From positions 6,793,028-6,857,027 of the forward strand of contig CM067518.1 in assembly GCA_034509495.1 (NCBI GenBank): a DNA stretch of 64,000 nucleotides, in the 5' to 3' direction. This DNA comes from Acestrorhynchus altus (Eukaryota > Chordata > Actinopteri > Characiformes > Acestrorhynchidae). Every line of letters begins with the position of its first letter. Position 1 is the first letter of the stretch. Below, piece by piece: positions 1 to 13,389 of the stretch. The translations under genes and the position numbers were made by a program. The notes beneath the pieces were generated by a model that saw only the letters and a list, made by a program, of their open reading frames with translations, was not told the origin of the DNA and did not search any database.

Positions 1-2040
1 TTAAAGCCTACTCTAGCTTTGTGGTTATTTTTGAATGTCAGAGTAATATGCAGCTGCTTAGAGGAACACATGCCTGTTGATAGTTAGGACAAAGTTTCCA
101 GAGTATTTATAAAGGTTTTTTCTCCTGGTGTTTCCTAATGATGACTGTGAACAAGCTGTAGCAAATGAATGTTATTGAATATCGTCAGTGCTTAAAACCA
201 ATAGATTACATTTTCCATTAGATAAAAGCACATTTTGAGTAAAATCACTGTACTCAGTATGGAAGAGTAGCAGTTTATAAGAATCTGTCCCTACAGATTT
301 TTGTTTACTGACATTCATTTGTTGGTACGTACATTTGAGTACCCTATTTCTTTGTCTTTTTCACATTAAATTTGTATAAATTGAAATTAATACACTAAAT
401 CAGTTTCAAATCCTCTTCATGACTTCAGTTCATCTTAATCTCATCTCACATATTCACAATAAGAAAAAATATGACCAGAGCACTCAAACATTTGAATTTC
501 CTGTTCAGATAATTGTCAAACCATGAAGGAGACATGAGATGGACATTGAATAAAAGGTTATGAACGATACCTAGAACAATATGGCATTAAAATGTACGTA
601 CACAAAAAGTTAAGTAAATACCTGGCAGCAGGGTTGCCAGAGAGTTAATGAAATGTCAACAGCATCTTAATCTTATAATATTATACAATGAAATATTATA
701 CTAATAATATATACAGTAAAATCATATCATGAATACCAGATATTACTGTTAAAAAAAGGAATGAAAAAAATAGAAAAAAAATACTGTCAAAGCATGTTAT
801 TTCATTGAGAAAATTTGTAATATCTGATCATAATCAGTTTTGCACTGCAGTTATTTAATTATTCAACTAGTCATGTAAACAATTCTATGATCGTAATAAG
901 GCATAGAATTAGGAAATCAGATAAAGAGAGCTGGATTTCAGCACAGTAATAGGATTTCTCAGTGCAATAATAATAGGATTTCTTTCCATTTGACTTTACT
1001 TTGATTTCCTAGGTTAGATTAAACCCTAAAGTTCTCAACAGGAATGTCTACATGTACACTGTTTTTTTGTCTGTGCATGCATGCAAATATAACCAGATAG
1101 GACAGACACTCTTTCAAAAAATCTTGTAAGAATGTTGTAAGAAGGGCAGTATTGTGTGCTATTAGAAACCATTAAAAATTAAGATCCATATTTGCCGATG
1201 AAGTGGGTCCAGGAGTTTGAAAGTTCTGTCACATGCATCTGTAGAGATTATTGGCTGGTTGTAAAGTAGGAATCTGATTAGTGCCTATAAAGCTGGAAAC
1301 CTATTATTGGATTATCCAAATGCATGTACTTGAGGTAATTAGATTACTGACAAAAATCCGTTTTCTGCAGTTATCAGATTATTAAGGGCATGCAAATACA
1401 ATCAGATCACATGCAGTCATAATAACTGGGCATATTTTCCATCATATTTTTATAACGATAAGATCCGGTTTGTGACTAGACGTGTTTCCTTAAAGTTGTA
1501 AAGAGAGCAAATGTAACATAATGTCTGAAAGAATTTGAGAAATGACCATAAATTAAAAGTACATCAATTAAAATGTAATGGCTGGGTTAAATGTACACAG
1601 CTGCTTTATTAGGGCTTGTTCAAAAATATAATCATAAGTCAGAAAGGGGTCAACACCCAGTCAGGCAGGAGCCGAAAATGAACATCCATAATCAAAAAAG
1701 CAAAGGACAGGGTCAAAAACAAGGTCAAAAACAGGTAAATCAGTAATACAGACAGGGTTCAAGACCTCAATAAAAATGGCCAAACTTTCACATGAATAAA
1801 TCTGGCTCATATCTGATACAAACTCAGTCTGAATTAACAGATTGGAATTAATGAGACTTCAATTCAACACGACACTCATACTGTGAAGTGGGTCACATGT
1901 AGCATTGCTCTTTGCACATATGTGTCAGTTCAGGAGTGTTCAAGTAAAAAGCTAGTTAGATTTTAGGAATAAACATAAATGAACTGAATGCACTTTTCAC
2001 ACATAAGCAATTGTTTCAAATAATCCATTATTTCCTCTGT
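1..2040. other. AT-rich intergenic sequence, no gene seen
   Basis: No splice-supported exon or long ORF. A stretch at about 1630-1780 with repeated GGTCAAAAAC-type phrases resembles a scrap of a dispersed retroelement, and 1250-1400 holds repeated AATCTGATTA/TTAGATTACTG phrases like those of small dispersed repeats. Both are tentative. Confidence 0.5.
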
Positions 2041-2044
2041 TTAC

Positions 2045-2180
2045 ACACTAAAAAATGCTGGGTTGAAACAACGCTGGGTCAGTTTTGGACAAACACCACA
2101 TTAGATTCTTTTGATGAAGCAGATTGGGTTATTATTCTGATCCTGCATTTTGGGTCAAGCAATTAACCTAAATACTACGT
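2045..2180. repeat. Small dispersed DNA repeat (MITE-like)
   Basis: Begins ACACACTAAAAAATGCTGGG and has TTGGGTTATT/TTTTGGGTCAA phrases, typical of a short dispersed fish repeat built on TGGGTT motifs. No coding content. Confidence 0.4.
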
Positions 2181-2689
2181 CATTTTAATTACATTGCTGA
2201 ATTAACAGCAACCACCATAGTTACTGTATTAGGATACCATGGCAACCACTTAAGCAACACCATATCAAAAGCAAGGCAATAGAATAGAATAACTGCAATT
2301 AATCAGTTAATTAATCATTAAAGCTGGTAAATCTTGTTCTCTTGTAGTGCTTCGGAAGCTTGTTTTGTTGTTCATCTTATGTTGGTCTTTCAGACATGAC
2401 ATCAGCATTTCACACCAGATAATCTTTGTCCACCTTGAACTACAGGATATTGAGTTGTAAGTATTGAACATGTTTCATATTTACAGTTGACAATCAGGAT
2501 GGATTATAGGGTCCCCACACTCCAGGACAATGTGGGAGATCCAGGCCTACACCTGCATGCTGACCTTGGGATCAGGAGACATTTGCTATTGTTGGGGAGG
2601 AGAAAAATGGCTGCAAAAAGCCAGATCATTCTATAGTGTGGGCCAGGCATGTAAACTGTACTCTTTGCAAAATTATATTTTTTATTATT

Positions 2690-2935
2690 TTACTCTGTTT
2701 CATGCTTTGCCTGTGCTTTCGTCTGGTGTCGACCAGACGAGGATGGGTTCCCCTTTTGAGCATTGGTTCCTCTCAAGGTTTTGTCCTCTTAGCCTGAGGG
2801 ACTTTTTCCATGCCACTGTCGCCCACTGGCTTTGTTAATTGAGGCTCGGACCCGGATTTCTTACAGCTGCTTTGTGACAACTCCTTTGTTGTCAAAAGTG
2901 CTATATGAATAAAATTAAATTGATTGAATGATACT
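2690..2935 (+). repeat. Dispersed teleost repeat 3' tail
   Basis: Contains GGTTCCTCTCAAGGTTTTG, a GACTTTTTCCATGCCACTGTC segment and GCTGCTTTGTGACAACTCC, ending in AATAAAATTAAATTGATTGA. This set of phrases with an A/TTGA-rich tail is a very common interspersed sequence in teleost genomes. The short ORFs across it are incidental. Confidence 0.6.
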
Positions 2936-3143
2936 CCAGGTGTTTGGAAATAGTACAAAAGGAAATGTGTATAGTCCTAGAAAACTAAATATGTATCATG
3001 TAAATGATGATGGTGAGGATGAAATTTAAACATAGTTTAAACTTGAGACATCTGTTCTTACTCCTGCTACTGAAACTACTGTCACTACTTCAATTCATGT
3101 GGGCCTAACAATGCAGTAATTCATTTTACCATTTGAAAATGTA

Positions 3144-3263
<120 letters not shown>

Positions 3264-3950
3264 TTGAGCTGTGGGCTGTGGGTTTTCATTGTAAGCAACC
3301 AGCAGTGACACCCAATTACACTTAATCAGTTGGTCTTCAAACAACTTATCACATGTGCTTCTGTTTGACTGTAGTGAAAATCTGCAGCCACACTGGCCTG
3401 TTTTGGATCTAGTTTGAGAACCCTGGAATAAAACATAGCTTTGATTATTTGCAAAGGAAATGACAAACCCATACATTTCCTAGAAATGTATAAATACTGC
3501 ATTAAGCAATTTACATAGACAAAGTTTAAAATATGAAATATTACATCTGACAAAAAAAGAACATGTGGTACCAGTTGTTCCAAAACACAAAGGGCACAGA
3601 TTGCTTAGGGCCCCTCACCTGGTGAAGGGGGCCTTCGTGGCAAGAATGACATCATATACTTTATTGTGATTTATTAGATAAGCCCAGTGTGCATTATACA
3701 TGTACATAAATAACACACCCTATTGGACATAACACAGATGTTATAGTGCTAGCTGTGACGGGGTGCCTGCAAAGAGCCATTACCCATCAGAGGTTGGAAA
3801 GCTGCAGTGAGGCCAGCGAGATGCAGATGCGCATGGTATATTGATCATGTAAGTCACCAGTATGGTCTCTTGCATCTTTGTGAGAAAAAAATTAAAGAAT
3901 TCAGAATAAAACGTTTCTGCATACTCCTCAGATTGTTCTGGTAGAACACA
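3264..3950. other. Intergenic, no gene seen
   Basis: Includes a GTTTGAGAACCCTGG phrase near 3413 of the kind found in short MITEs, otherwise nothing recognisable. Confidence 0.5.
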
Positions 3951-4110
3951 GCCTTTCTGTGATGGTGCTCCATCCAGTATGTTTGGTTGACCTCATTAGC
4001 ACTAATGTCTCTGAATGCAATTAAATCTTCACAACAATGCTCCCAAATCTATTAGAATATCTTCCAGGACAGTTCAGTGATTGAATGAGGATGTGTCCAT
4101 ATTGCATATC
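3950..4110 (+). mobile_element. Scrap of a Tc1-like element (3' coding end)
   Basis: The phrases TCTCTGAATGCAATTAAATC and CACAACAATGCTCCCAAATC resemble the end of the transposase gene in Tc1-like elements, where a conserved AxNAI-K...QCSxxL region occurs. It is too short and decayed to be more than a relic. Confidence 0.4.
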
Positions 4111-4500
4111 ATTGAGGTGCCCTCCAGTCTCAGTATTTTTTTTTTTTTCGCAGATGTTAACTTTGGTCCAACATGGCAAGCTGTTAAACATTCCACATGG
4201 TCCTGTTTAGTGCGCTGTCCCCCTTCATTTTTCTACACTTGGCTCCACATACTCCAGTTGCTTCTCCGTAGCTTCTCTCTCCCTGTGTTTATTGCTTTTG
4301 AGTGATGGAGCGCTCTCACAGAGAAACTGCTTCAGCACTGTCTGTCTGGCGCCAACCAGGACTGAATGTTGGGACTGGTTGAGCAAGATTGACCTCATAA
4401 TCCTTGATAGTCCCACTTTGTTCAGTACACCAAGGACCTCACAGGCTGCCATGAAATCTACTGACCCAGTAATGTGCCAGTTAAGCTAATTAGCCTAACA

Positions 4501-4502
<2 letters not shown>

Positions 4503-4573
<71 letters not shown>
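4503..4573. repeat. (AT)n microsatellite
   Basis: About 70 bp of uninterrupted AT dinucleotides, followed by TTTA repeats near 4595-4618. Confidence 0.95.
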
Positions 4574-4574
<1 letters not shown>

Positions 4575-4684
4575 TATATATACACTGTATATATTTTTAT
4601 TTATTTATTTATTTATTTTATATTATGAACGCAAAGTCATGTTCATAATAATAATCATCTTTTTGTACCCATAACCCTTTGTGG

Positions 4685-4850
4685 GCTCTGTAAAATTGCA
4701 CACCTTTCATGCATCTGCAGTTACCAATTTCTAACTCTCCACCTACTAGAGATTTTAATTTGTTGTTCTCCTGAACCAATTGCATTTGTTCTGCTTCAGA
4801 GGTAGAGCTGCCTCCAGAACCATTTTGAATCGTGATTTTGCTACACGTTC
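4685..4850 (-). repeat. Partial copy of the long-inverted-repeat family (also at 34.9 and 63.1 kb)
   Basis: Shares GCATTTGTTCTGCTTCAGAG and GCTGCCTCCAGAACCATTTT with the 3' arms of the copies at 35.2 and 63.8 kb. The opposite arm is missing here, so this is a one-sided copy. Confidence 0.6.
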
Positions 4851-6345
4851 TACAACAACAAATGCAGCGGGCACAGACTCACCAAAACTTGACAGCTGAA
4901 GACTGGAAAAATGTAGTCTGCTCTGGCACCAGCAGTGTGAATCACCAGTAGAGTGAACTCAGCTTGTCTTGTGTCAACAGCCCGGGCTAGTGGAGGTGAA
5001 GAATGGTGTGGGGAATGTTTTCGTGGCACACTTTGTTACACAAACACACTGTTAATACCAATCAGTTTTCAAAGACATGAGGCTGTGTTTAAAGCAAACT
5101 GAGGTCCTAACCAGATAGTAATCAGCAATATGACCTCGTATCGACATCATGATTAATTGACCGTTTTACCTTGATCACAATTAATGATTAATGTTTTTGC
5201 ACTCAGAGTTACTGACCGGGTTTGAAATGTAAATATGCACAACTATATATACCCCAATGAACTCAACTAACTACAGCTGAGATACTGCTGTATTGAAAAA
5301 GCATATGGTTTATGATTGCTTTATATTTAAAATAAGTGAAGGAAACACATATCAGCTATTTACAGTTGTAAATTAAATGACCAATAGGAGCACGATTATC
5401 TCAGGGAAAAGCTCTGAATGTCAGTATTAGTACAATGTAATAAAGTGCACAGTTCTTTAATGTCTGTGCATATTTCATGATATATTGACAATACATATCA
5501 ATACATCAGCCCACATTAACTAATCATAAAGTGATACAATTATATTAATAGCATTCGTTGTTTGCATAATGAATTTACCATTTTTAGAAGCACCTATCTC
5601 TGCTGATGATACCAAATCAGATGCCAGAACTGAACTGACCTAAATCATTGATCAACATTTTTAGGTGGAATTATGACTCACACTGTTTGATCATTGAAGG
5701 GATATATTCGGGGAAATATCAACTCATAAAAAGTCATTTGTTCTGTGGATAGTAGAACAATCTTGTGACAAATGCCCGAACGCCACTGTGAAGCAATGAA
5801 TCTAACACTAACAGGCCTTGTTTCCTTTACACAGGCTGACCCTTCAGAATCTAACTTTCCCTTCAGGCCTCTTCTCAAGTCACTAATTATGTCCAAATTG
5901 CTGCCCCCCATAAATATCAGTAAGAATACAGCCTTTGTTTGACCATGTGAGGTTAGTAGAAGACATACTGTGACTGCAGGCACATTCTAGTCTCCAGAGG
6001 CACAATGTTTAAGAATTGATGTATCCTTCATACTCCTTGACTACATACTCCACCTCCTTCCTCTCCACCTCTGTTTTATTTTCCAGCAGTTACACAATAA
6101 GAAAAAGTCCCTTAATCCCTTGCGTACAGTGACACAAAAGAACTTTGGCTCAAAAAGCTCTCTGCTTTGTTTCCAGCACTATTTAAGTACATTTAATACC
6201 TTGTCACTGAAACTATGTTAAAGACTAGTGACATGCCAATACAATGTCTGTTGACAATTCATCCTTTGCAAGGTTTACAAATACACATCGAATGTTGACC
6301 TCTAAGAGCAATACTAATGTAATCCCGTATGACAATATTTTCCAA
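4850..6345. other. Intergenic, no gene seen
   Basis: No coding or repeat content that I can name; small ORFs here lack splice or family support. Confidence 0.5.
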
Positions 6346-6350
6346 ATATA

Positions 6351-6993
6351 CACTACAGGTTTACATGCTTGTGGACACCCTTTCTAATGAATGTACTCAA
6401 CTATTATTAGTTGCACCCATTGCACACACAACCCACATTTGTTTTGAATGTTTGTCAGTTTTGTAGGAAAATTTGTAGGAATGCTACTCTAAACCTGTTC
6501 TGCACTTGTATCACAACAATATTGTGTACAACAATGATTATGCAATGTGTCTCTAAATTTGCACTTCATTTTGCAGTTCATTGCAAACTCCTATCCTTTT
6601 CCAAACAAAGGTCCCACAGTGGTTCTTGGCTTGGACCAGTCACTAAAATGTTTGTTGCATTGATTGCTTTCAGTTACCAGAGCATTAGTTAGGTCAGAAT
6701 TTTAAATGATCGCCACTCCACCTTATTCCCAACACCCTAATCCATCCCAAAAGTACTGGATGTAGCACTGTTTTTTTTCAGAGAACACAGCTCCAATGCT
6801 ACACAGGTCAGTGCTTGAGGACTTTATACCCCTATAGCCCATGCCTGCCATTTGGCACAGTGCCAATAGGTTTATGTTTATCTGCTCTACATAGTCCTAT
6901 TCTATTGGCAATACTTCTCTACATGGAGCAATGGGTGCAGCAGAATGCATTCATCAGAAGGGGGTGTCCACAGACATTTGGACGCTTAGTGTG
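6351..6993. mobile_element. Non-autonomous Tc1-like element (MITE), long copy
   Basis: Starts after TA with CACTACAGG...GTGGACACCCTTTCTAATGA and ends with the near-complement CATCAGAAGGGGGTGTCCAC...AGTGTG. Interior phrases such as CCTATTCTATTGGCAATACT match copies at 28.8 kb. Same terminal sequence as the complete 281-bp copy at 50267. No transposase frame survives. Confidence 0.65.
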
Positions 6994-6999
6994 TCTGCC

Positions 7000-9680
7000 G
7001 GTGCCAACATACATGAGATTTGGACTAAACACATCGGAGGAGCATTGACTCTGGGATTTCTTGCAGTGTACAGAACTTCTAAATAACAGGCCAATTCACC
7101 AAGACCAATAGCTTCTGGATCTTGTTTGTCAGTGACATGCTCACACAAACACAAATACATCAATTCCCATGGCACACTTAAATGTACCATTCACCGTAAG
7201 GCACTAATGCCTTTTCTTCCATATTTTCCTGACTACATTCATTGCTTCCTTCAGCTTTCCAGAAAGCTGTTAGGAATAGGAGGCAAAAGGAATGTTCTGT
7301 TTTACTTATCAATCATACTTTTCCTTTTACCGTTCCAAAAAGGCACTCTCTGCATCAGTCAGTGCCTGTCATGTTTATACCCGACCTTGCCGTTCTGTTT
7401 GTTGACCTTCTTTCAGAGCAGTTTATTTTTAGTGAGTGATTGCTTCATTTTTGAAATCCAAATACTCATACCATCTCATGCCATCCTGGATCATTTTTCC
7501 TTTTCATGGTTGCCTTAAACCTGCTTAGTTTCTAAATGCAAACCCTGACACTGAATAATAACAATGATCATAAGAAGAACAAACAAAAATAATAATATCC
7601 TGTGTGTACAGTGTGTTCAGAAATATGTAATATTTTGAATATTTTGTAGAAATATAACAATATTTTGCATAGGTATGCAAAGTGCCACTGGTTTAATACA
7701 GTGGAATTCACAATAGTTAAGTTTGTCAGTTAAAGTAATTTAAAATGCTGTTTTGTTATTACTCCGTATTATATTATTTATTTTTTGGGGGGCAGGGTTT
7801 ACAAAACTCAAAGCCATTAAAAAAATCACTGTTCTCGATTATTATGACGGACAGTGCATTCCAAAACAGCGTCAACCACATGTGAACATTCAAAAAGATT
7901 TGAAATTAGTTACGCAAATTACATAAAATAAGACTTTTCAAGCAAGATGGAAATCATATTTCACAAATCCAGTATACATTGATTAGTCACTGATCAGTGA
8001 CATTGGGCCTGTTGCAATAACTACATTTCCACTTATCGTACAGTAAATTGACGTTGTAATGGACACAATAAATGGGTTCCTCGATATACACAGAGCAGAG
8101 TAATTCCCCGTCCCCTGACCCCACGGTTCAGCAAACAAGTGAATTGTGGATAAACTCCCAACGGTTTACTGAAGTTGTCTGGAATACAGTTGCTGTAGTC
8201 TTATTAAGAGATTCAAGGACATTTAAAGTCTGTGTGTTTGTTTAAGAGCAAAAATGCATCACGAGGGTTTCTGGCCAGTCATGCAAGGCTGCATTTTGCT
8301 GCATGCTCTGATGGAAAATATGTCACAAAGACTGCACAATTCCATCCAAAATGTTTGGAAATGTGAGCCAAAATGGATTTGTTTCAAAGCCACATTTCAG
8401 CTCTGGTGTGGGAACTTTTTCTGACTGAGCGAGGAAACTCCATTAGCATGCGAGAGCCGGGGTTATGCTACCCATCAATATGTGCTATTTAGCAGCACTG
8501 AGCACGCTCTGACCCATGATCTTTAAAGCTTTCCTGTGTTTTTCCTAATAATTCTGTTTTTCTAGGGGGCAGTATCCAGTCAGGGTGTATTGCTATTATT
8601 TGCTTACAAAGATGTTTTTTTATCACATCGGTTACCTTCTTTTTATTTGTATATTACTGTATGACTTCCATACATCCTACCTATGCTTCTCCTGGGAGCT
8701 TTTCTGATATGATGCTGTTAGCCCATTGAAATAACCTACCTACAGTTTTTTATAGACAGCTTTATCATTATATATGCACTAAATTAAAAAAAGATATAAT
8801 TAAATTAAACCACTGTTTTAAAAGCAGTTGAATCGTTATGTATGTTTATTTATGCATGATATTAACCATTTTATATATTGTATAATTATATATTAATTAT
8901 GAAAAGTTTATTGCTCTTTAAAATGGTATCATTGCTTTATTATACTATTATATGGAGCATTGTCATACAAGAACATCAGTATTTTCCTAACTCATTTGGA
9001 CTCCATGTTACACAAAAAGGGCCATAAATTCATCATCAGTGATACCAGTCCAGAACATGACACCACCAGCCAAAAGGCAGAAAGGCCATTCACAACTCAG
9101 CTACTTGCCCATGCATTTGCATATGTTCCATCTGTGGTTGCATAGCCCTCCTCTGTAAATATTAGAGACGTTAGCTCACAATTTTATCCTCATTGTTAAT
9201 TTTTTAAATGATTTAGAGTCTTGTTTTCATCTTGGACTCCTTTGCTATATAATTTAAAACTTTTCAGTAAGTTGTTTTCTTATTTGTCCCAAATTCAAGT
9301 ATTGTCCCCACCAATAATTTGACCAATGGGGGTAGAAATATCATGGACTGATTGACGCGTCCCCACCAACATAATTTGTTTCCATCACTGACTGACAATC
9401 ACCCCCATTCTCACCTCCACAGGGGTAGCACATTTGCCAGCACAGAAGGTTTTCATTGGTCCCCTGATTTGTTAAAAGCAAATCTATGCCACTTTTACTG
9501 CCCTTTAACGTCTGCACATTTCTTTACTATATGATGATCATGTTGAATTAACTTGGATATTTACAGTATTTTATTTATTTGGCTGTTGTGGACAAAAAAC
9601 ATATTCTGAAAACAAGTCAAGTCGCTTCCAGTTTGGCTATTCTGTAGGAGATACCTTGACTTTCATTATTACCATTTCAG
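7000..9680. other. Intergenic, no gene seen
   Basis: The stretch 8230-8530 has higher complexity and GC than its surroundings and no repeat signature, so it might be conserved non-coding sequence. Otherwise nothing supported. Confidence 0.45.
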
Positions 9681-9683
9681 CCT

Positions 9684-9919
9684 GCAAGTCCCTTGCTGTG
9701 TTTGTTGGCCTCATGGGTCCAACTGGGCTGTTGGCATCGCTGCTAACTGGTCCAAACCCCAAGCAAGTCCCCTGCTGTGTTTGTTAGTATCATGGGTCCA
9801 ACCCAGAAGTTGGCATTGATGCTAACCAACGTAAACCCCATGCAAGTCCCCTACTGTGTCTGTTAGCGTTGTGGGTCCAACCTGGCTGTTGACATCACTG
9901 CTGACTCTGCTGAGTCAGA
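9684..9919. repeat. 79-bp tandem repeat, three copies
   Basis: GCAAGTCCC starts at 9684, 9763 and 9842, giving an exact 79-bp spacing. Shared phrases include TGTGTTTGTTAG-like, GGGTCCAAC and TTG(G/A)CATCxCTGCT. The period is not a multiple of three, so no repeated peptide is encoded. Confidence 0.85.
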
Positions 9920-12765
9920 GTAAATATGTGTACATCAAAGGTACTTTACCACTTGCCACAACTAAATTTGACAGCGAGGAAATGTCTGGCGTATGTTCAC
10001 TTGGATGCTCGGTTGGTTGGACTGTACTGATTACCTCAATAAATTAGTTCTCAGTTCTGGATCCATAATCTTCTGCCACGTTTGGCAAAAGGACGTTGCC
10101 CCCTTGGGATATTAAAGGTTGTCTTTCCATACTAGTGCAAAACAACTCCAAGTCATCGCTGCTCTGTATTGTGAAAAGTACTGTACTGCACAGAAACCTG
10201 TCTGACTGTCCTTAAAGCAGTGCTGAAATGTTACTGTAGGTAACATTTTCAGATTTGGATGCTTCTTTATTGCATAACCTCTCGCTCTATCACTCCACTT
10301 CCCCTTGTGTCCCCTCTTTGATAAAAACCAACAAACTGAGGATTCACCCTCAGGAAACCTTCACATCTGCATCAATTGCTCCCATATCCTGTGTGTCCTC
10401 TCGCTGAGATCACTGTCCCCATATCCCTCACACCTCAGAAATGATTACAGCCTGCTTGCTCAAGACAGATTGCTCCTAAATGAGAAACGTATGCTTTTCA
10501 TACTTCTCTCTAGTCACGCTGGCATTTTGTCACCATGTGTCTTTAAGCAACCAGATCTTCCCATGTCTTTGATTCATTATGATGGATAATTGATCTTAGA
10601 TATTACCATCTTTTAAGTACTGGTGTAAAGTTTGAGACCATAGTCCATCTGTTTCCATGTCACCAATGATAACCAATGGTCATTTTATGGCCTCAGGACC
10701 AGCGGTGTCAGTTGACGGCCTCTATGTGAAATATCTTCGGTTAATAAAAAAACTTCTGCAATATCTCAACCATGTTGGTACTGTAAGGTAAACTAATGGT
10801 TGATGTTATATAGGGGCTGTAATCTTGATTTTATACTATATTTAAAATAAAGTGAAAACATTTGACAACAATGCCAAAGCAGCAGGCTTTTTAAAAGCTT
10901 TACTTGTCAAGCAGAGGTTGAATTTTGATCCTGTGTGAGATAAGAATATATAGGTGAGGATACTTTCATACAAGAGTAACTATGGTAATTTCAGTAGTGA
11001 GTTGTGGTCAACACAATTAGAAATCTGGTCAGTCTGGTAATGACTGGGGGTGGGTACTGGCACGTCTACATTCCATCTACATGAAATGCATACTGTGACT
11101 TTTTCCCACAACTTATGAACCGATAAGTGTTGGGACTTCTCACAAAATGGGAAACCAATGTGAATTATTTCAGTGAGAGGACTACTCCATCTCAGTTATC
11201 TGGTAAATGTTTTACTAAGATAGAGAAACTAATATTAACACACATGTGAATATGTTTTCCCTACAGTGTGAAATGTTCTACATCTCAGTCACAGTGTTTT
11301 ACGTTTAACTGTTACTACACTAACATAGAACCAGATGTTCTCCATAAATGTTAGCTAGCACAGTTAGAGCTTTGTGTGAACCTAGAGGGGGAAAAAAAAC
11401 CACTGAATTCAGACACTGTTCATGAACATGTTTACTGGTACATGTTTTTATACAAAAGCTCTGACAAAGGCTGAATGTAGAGACCAGAATCAGTGTTAGT
11501 CAACTAGAGTTATTATAATACATCTCTAATATAGAATGTATGTAGACCTGAGTGTCACTGGTAGTCAGTCAGCCAGGGGTCTGATTGTCTGTTATCAGTC
11601 ATCTTTTGTCACACAGGTATAATTGGTTAATGATATTTAAATGATCATTAGCAATCTAAGACCATGCTTCATTAAAAAAAAATCATACAGTGGCTCAAAT
11701 GTTGTAAAAGATCAAAAAGCATTCCATCAAGAGTTTCAATTCATAAATCAAGTCAGTGTTAAGTGCAGCATTAAGCCTGACAGCTTATTTTTCCACTTCC
11801 AAGACAAACTATATTATTGTGCTTTTAGGTACCGTTTATGCTGACATAACACAAATTCAACACAGAAATCTGTCAATTGAGATGACTACCAGTGGTACAT
11901 TCATGCAAGACTCTATAAATCCCCTTTCAGTCACTGTAAAAGTCCAGTAAAAACATCCCAGTGGTGTAGTGATTGTCCCAGTTTCAATACCAGTTATGCC
12001 ACTGGGCAAAACCATTACTGGCAGGACATTCAAAACTTCCATATTTAAAATCCCCAGTGTAAGAATAAATAAATCATCTGTGCAAAAAAAGAATTTAATG
12101 CACTGAATCTCCTGCATCTCCTTCGTCCCAAATTTAAAAACAGTCCAAACCTTCAAGTTCACAGTTCACCACCCTATTTTTGTAACATATCTGTAATCTG
12201 ATTACAGTTACAGATAAAGTCAGTAAAGAAATACAGTTGACCGTTTTTTTTGTATCCCGATTACATAACACCATCAACGTGTATGCTGGAAGTACAGGCT
12301 AGATGTGCCTAATAAGTGACAGGGTTGAGAAATCAATATGTACTGTGTGTCATATGAAACATCAACTCTAAGTTAGTGTGATATAAATCACAGAAGAGAA
12401 AAGTAAACACTGCAATTAAATTTCCATTATAGATATTATCAGTAAATACACACAAAACACACACTCGCTATCAATCAGGCCAGTGACCACTACACTGACA
12501 TGGAAACATCCCACAAGGCTGCCTCTCTTGTCTCATCTGTCCCTCACAGAGCACCATTCAGGCCCTCCCTCCCCTGCCTCCCTCACTTTTCCTGTGCCTT
12601 TCGTCCATCCTTTGCACACAGAGCCTCTCTCACACTGAGCCCTTTTTACCCTTACTTTTCCACCTCCAAGGACAAATAAACACCATCATCGGCATCATAA
12701 TCACTCAGTTACGTCAGCAGCTGCTCAAACATCCCAAACACATGTAAACACCTTGTTGAAAGATC
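9920..12765. other. Intergenic, no gene seen
   Basis: Short ORFs on both strands lack any family or splice support. Near 10630-10720, phrases AGTCCATCTGTTTCC and CCTCAGGACCAGC weakly resemble the foldback family at 37 kb. The 12480-12680 part is pyrimidine-rich. Confidence 0.45.
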
Positions 12766-12769
12766 CAGC

Positions 12770-13075
12770 TCAAAAACAGCTCTGCTACTAGCTGTTTAAA
12801 TGGTCTAAGCTGGTATTTGATGGTCAATGTGGTTGAAAAGCTGGTCGTCCGAGTGAAAACATGACCTCTGCTGGTAAACTATGGTGGTCATGCTGGTCAA
12901 CCAGTACAGTTAAGCTTGGTCATACTGGTTGTCTAGTTTGGTCAGGTTGATTATGTTTGTAGACTGTCTAAATCAAATTACTGTACCAAAAAACATATTC
13001 TCTGCTGGTCATGAAATAAACTGGTCAACTAGCTGATCCAGCTGGACCAGCTTGAGTCAGAAAGGCTGTTTTATT
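12770..13075. repeat. GCTGGTC-motif dispersed repeat
   Basis: Many scattered CTGGT/GCTGGTCA motifs (for example TGGTGGTCATGCTGGTCAAC and GATCCAGCTGGACCAGCTTG), ending near a complement of its start (CAGCTCAAAAACAGC versus GGCTGTTTTATTCAGC). This is typical of a short non-autonomous fish repeat. A second, interrupted copy lies at 29.5-30.2 kb. Confidence 0.6.
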
Positions 13076-13179
13076 CAGCAGCACACAAGTATATACACAT
13101 TTACATATATGCTTGCATGTAGCCTCCGAAACACTACATCATTAGTATGCAAAATACGAATATTTCCATTTTTAATAAT

Positions 13180-13385
13180 ATCCATCCATCCATCCATTTT
13201 CTGAACCGCTTATTCCTGAATAGGGTCACGGGTGAGCCGGTGCCCAGCCGGCAACTCTGAGCGCAAGGGTGGGAAACAACCCTAGACAGGGCGCTAATCC
13301 ATCGTAGGGCGTACACATGCGCACACACACATTCACACACTAAGGGCCACTTTAGAGTCACCAATTCACCTACCATGCATGTCTT
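13180..13385 (+). repeat. Dispersed teleost repeat (CATCCATC...GAACCGCTTATTC)
   Basis: Contains CCATCCATCCATCCATTTTC, GAACCGCTTATTCCTG, ACAGGGCGCTAATCCATCG and a CACCAATTCACCTACCATGC segment, a repeat found throughout teleost genomes. A reverse-strand copy lies at 62.05-62.40 kb. Confidence 0.7.
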
Positions 13386-13389
13386 TAAT

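Noticed and set aside
4225..4452. 75-codon minus-strand ORF, with overlapping + strand ORFs
   Set aside because: No family match or splice signals; flanked by repeat scraps.
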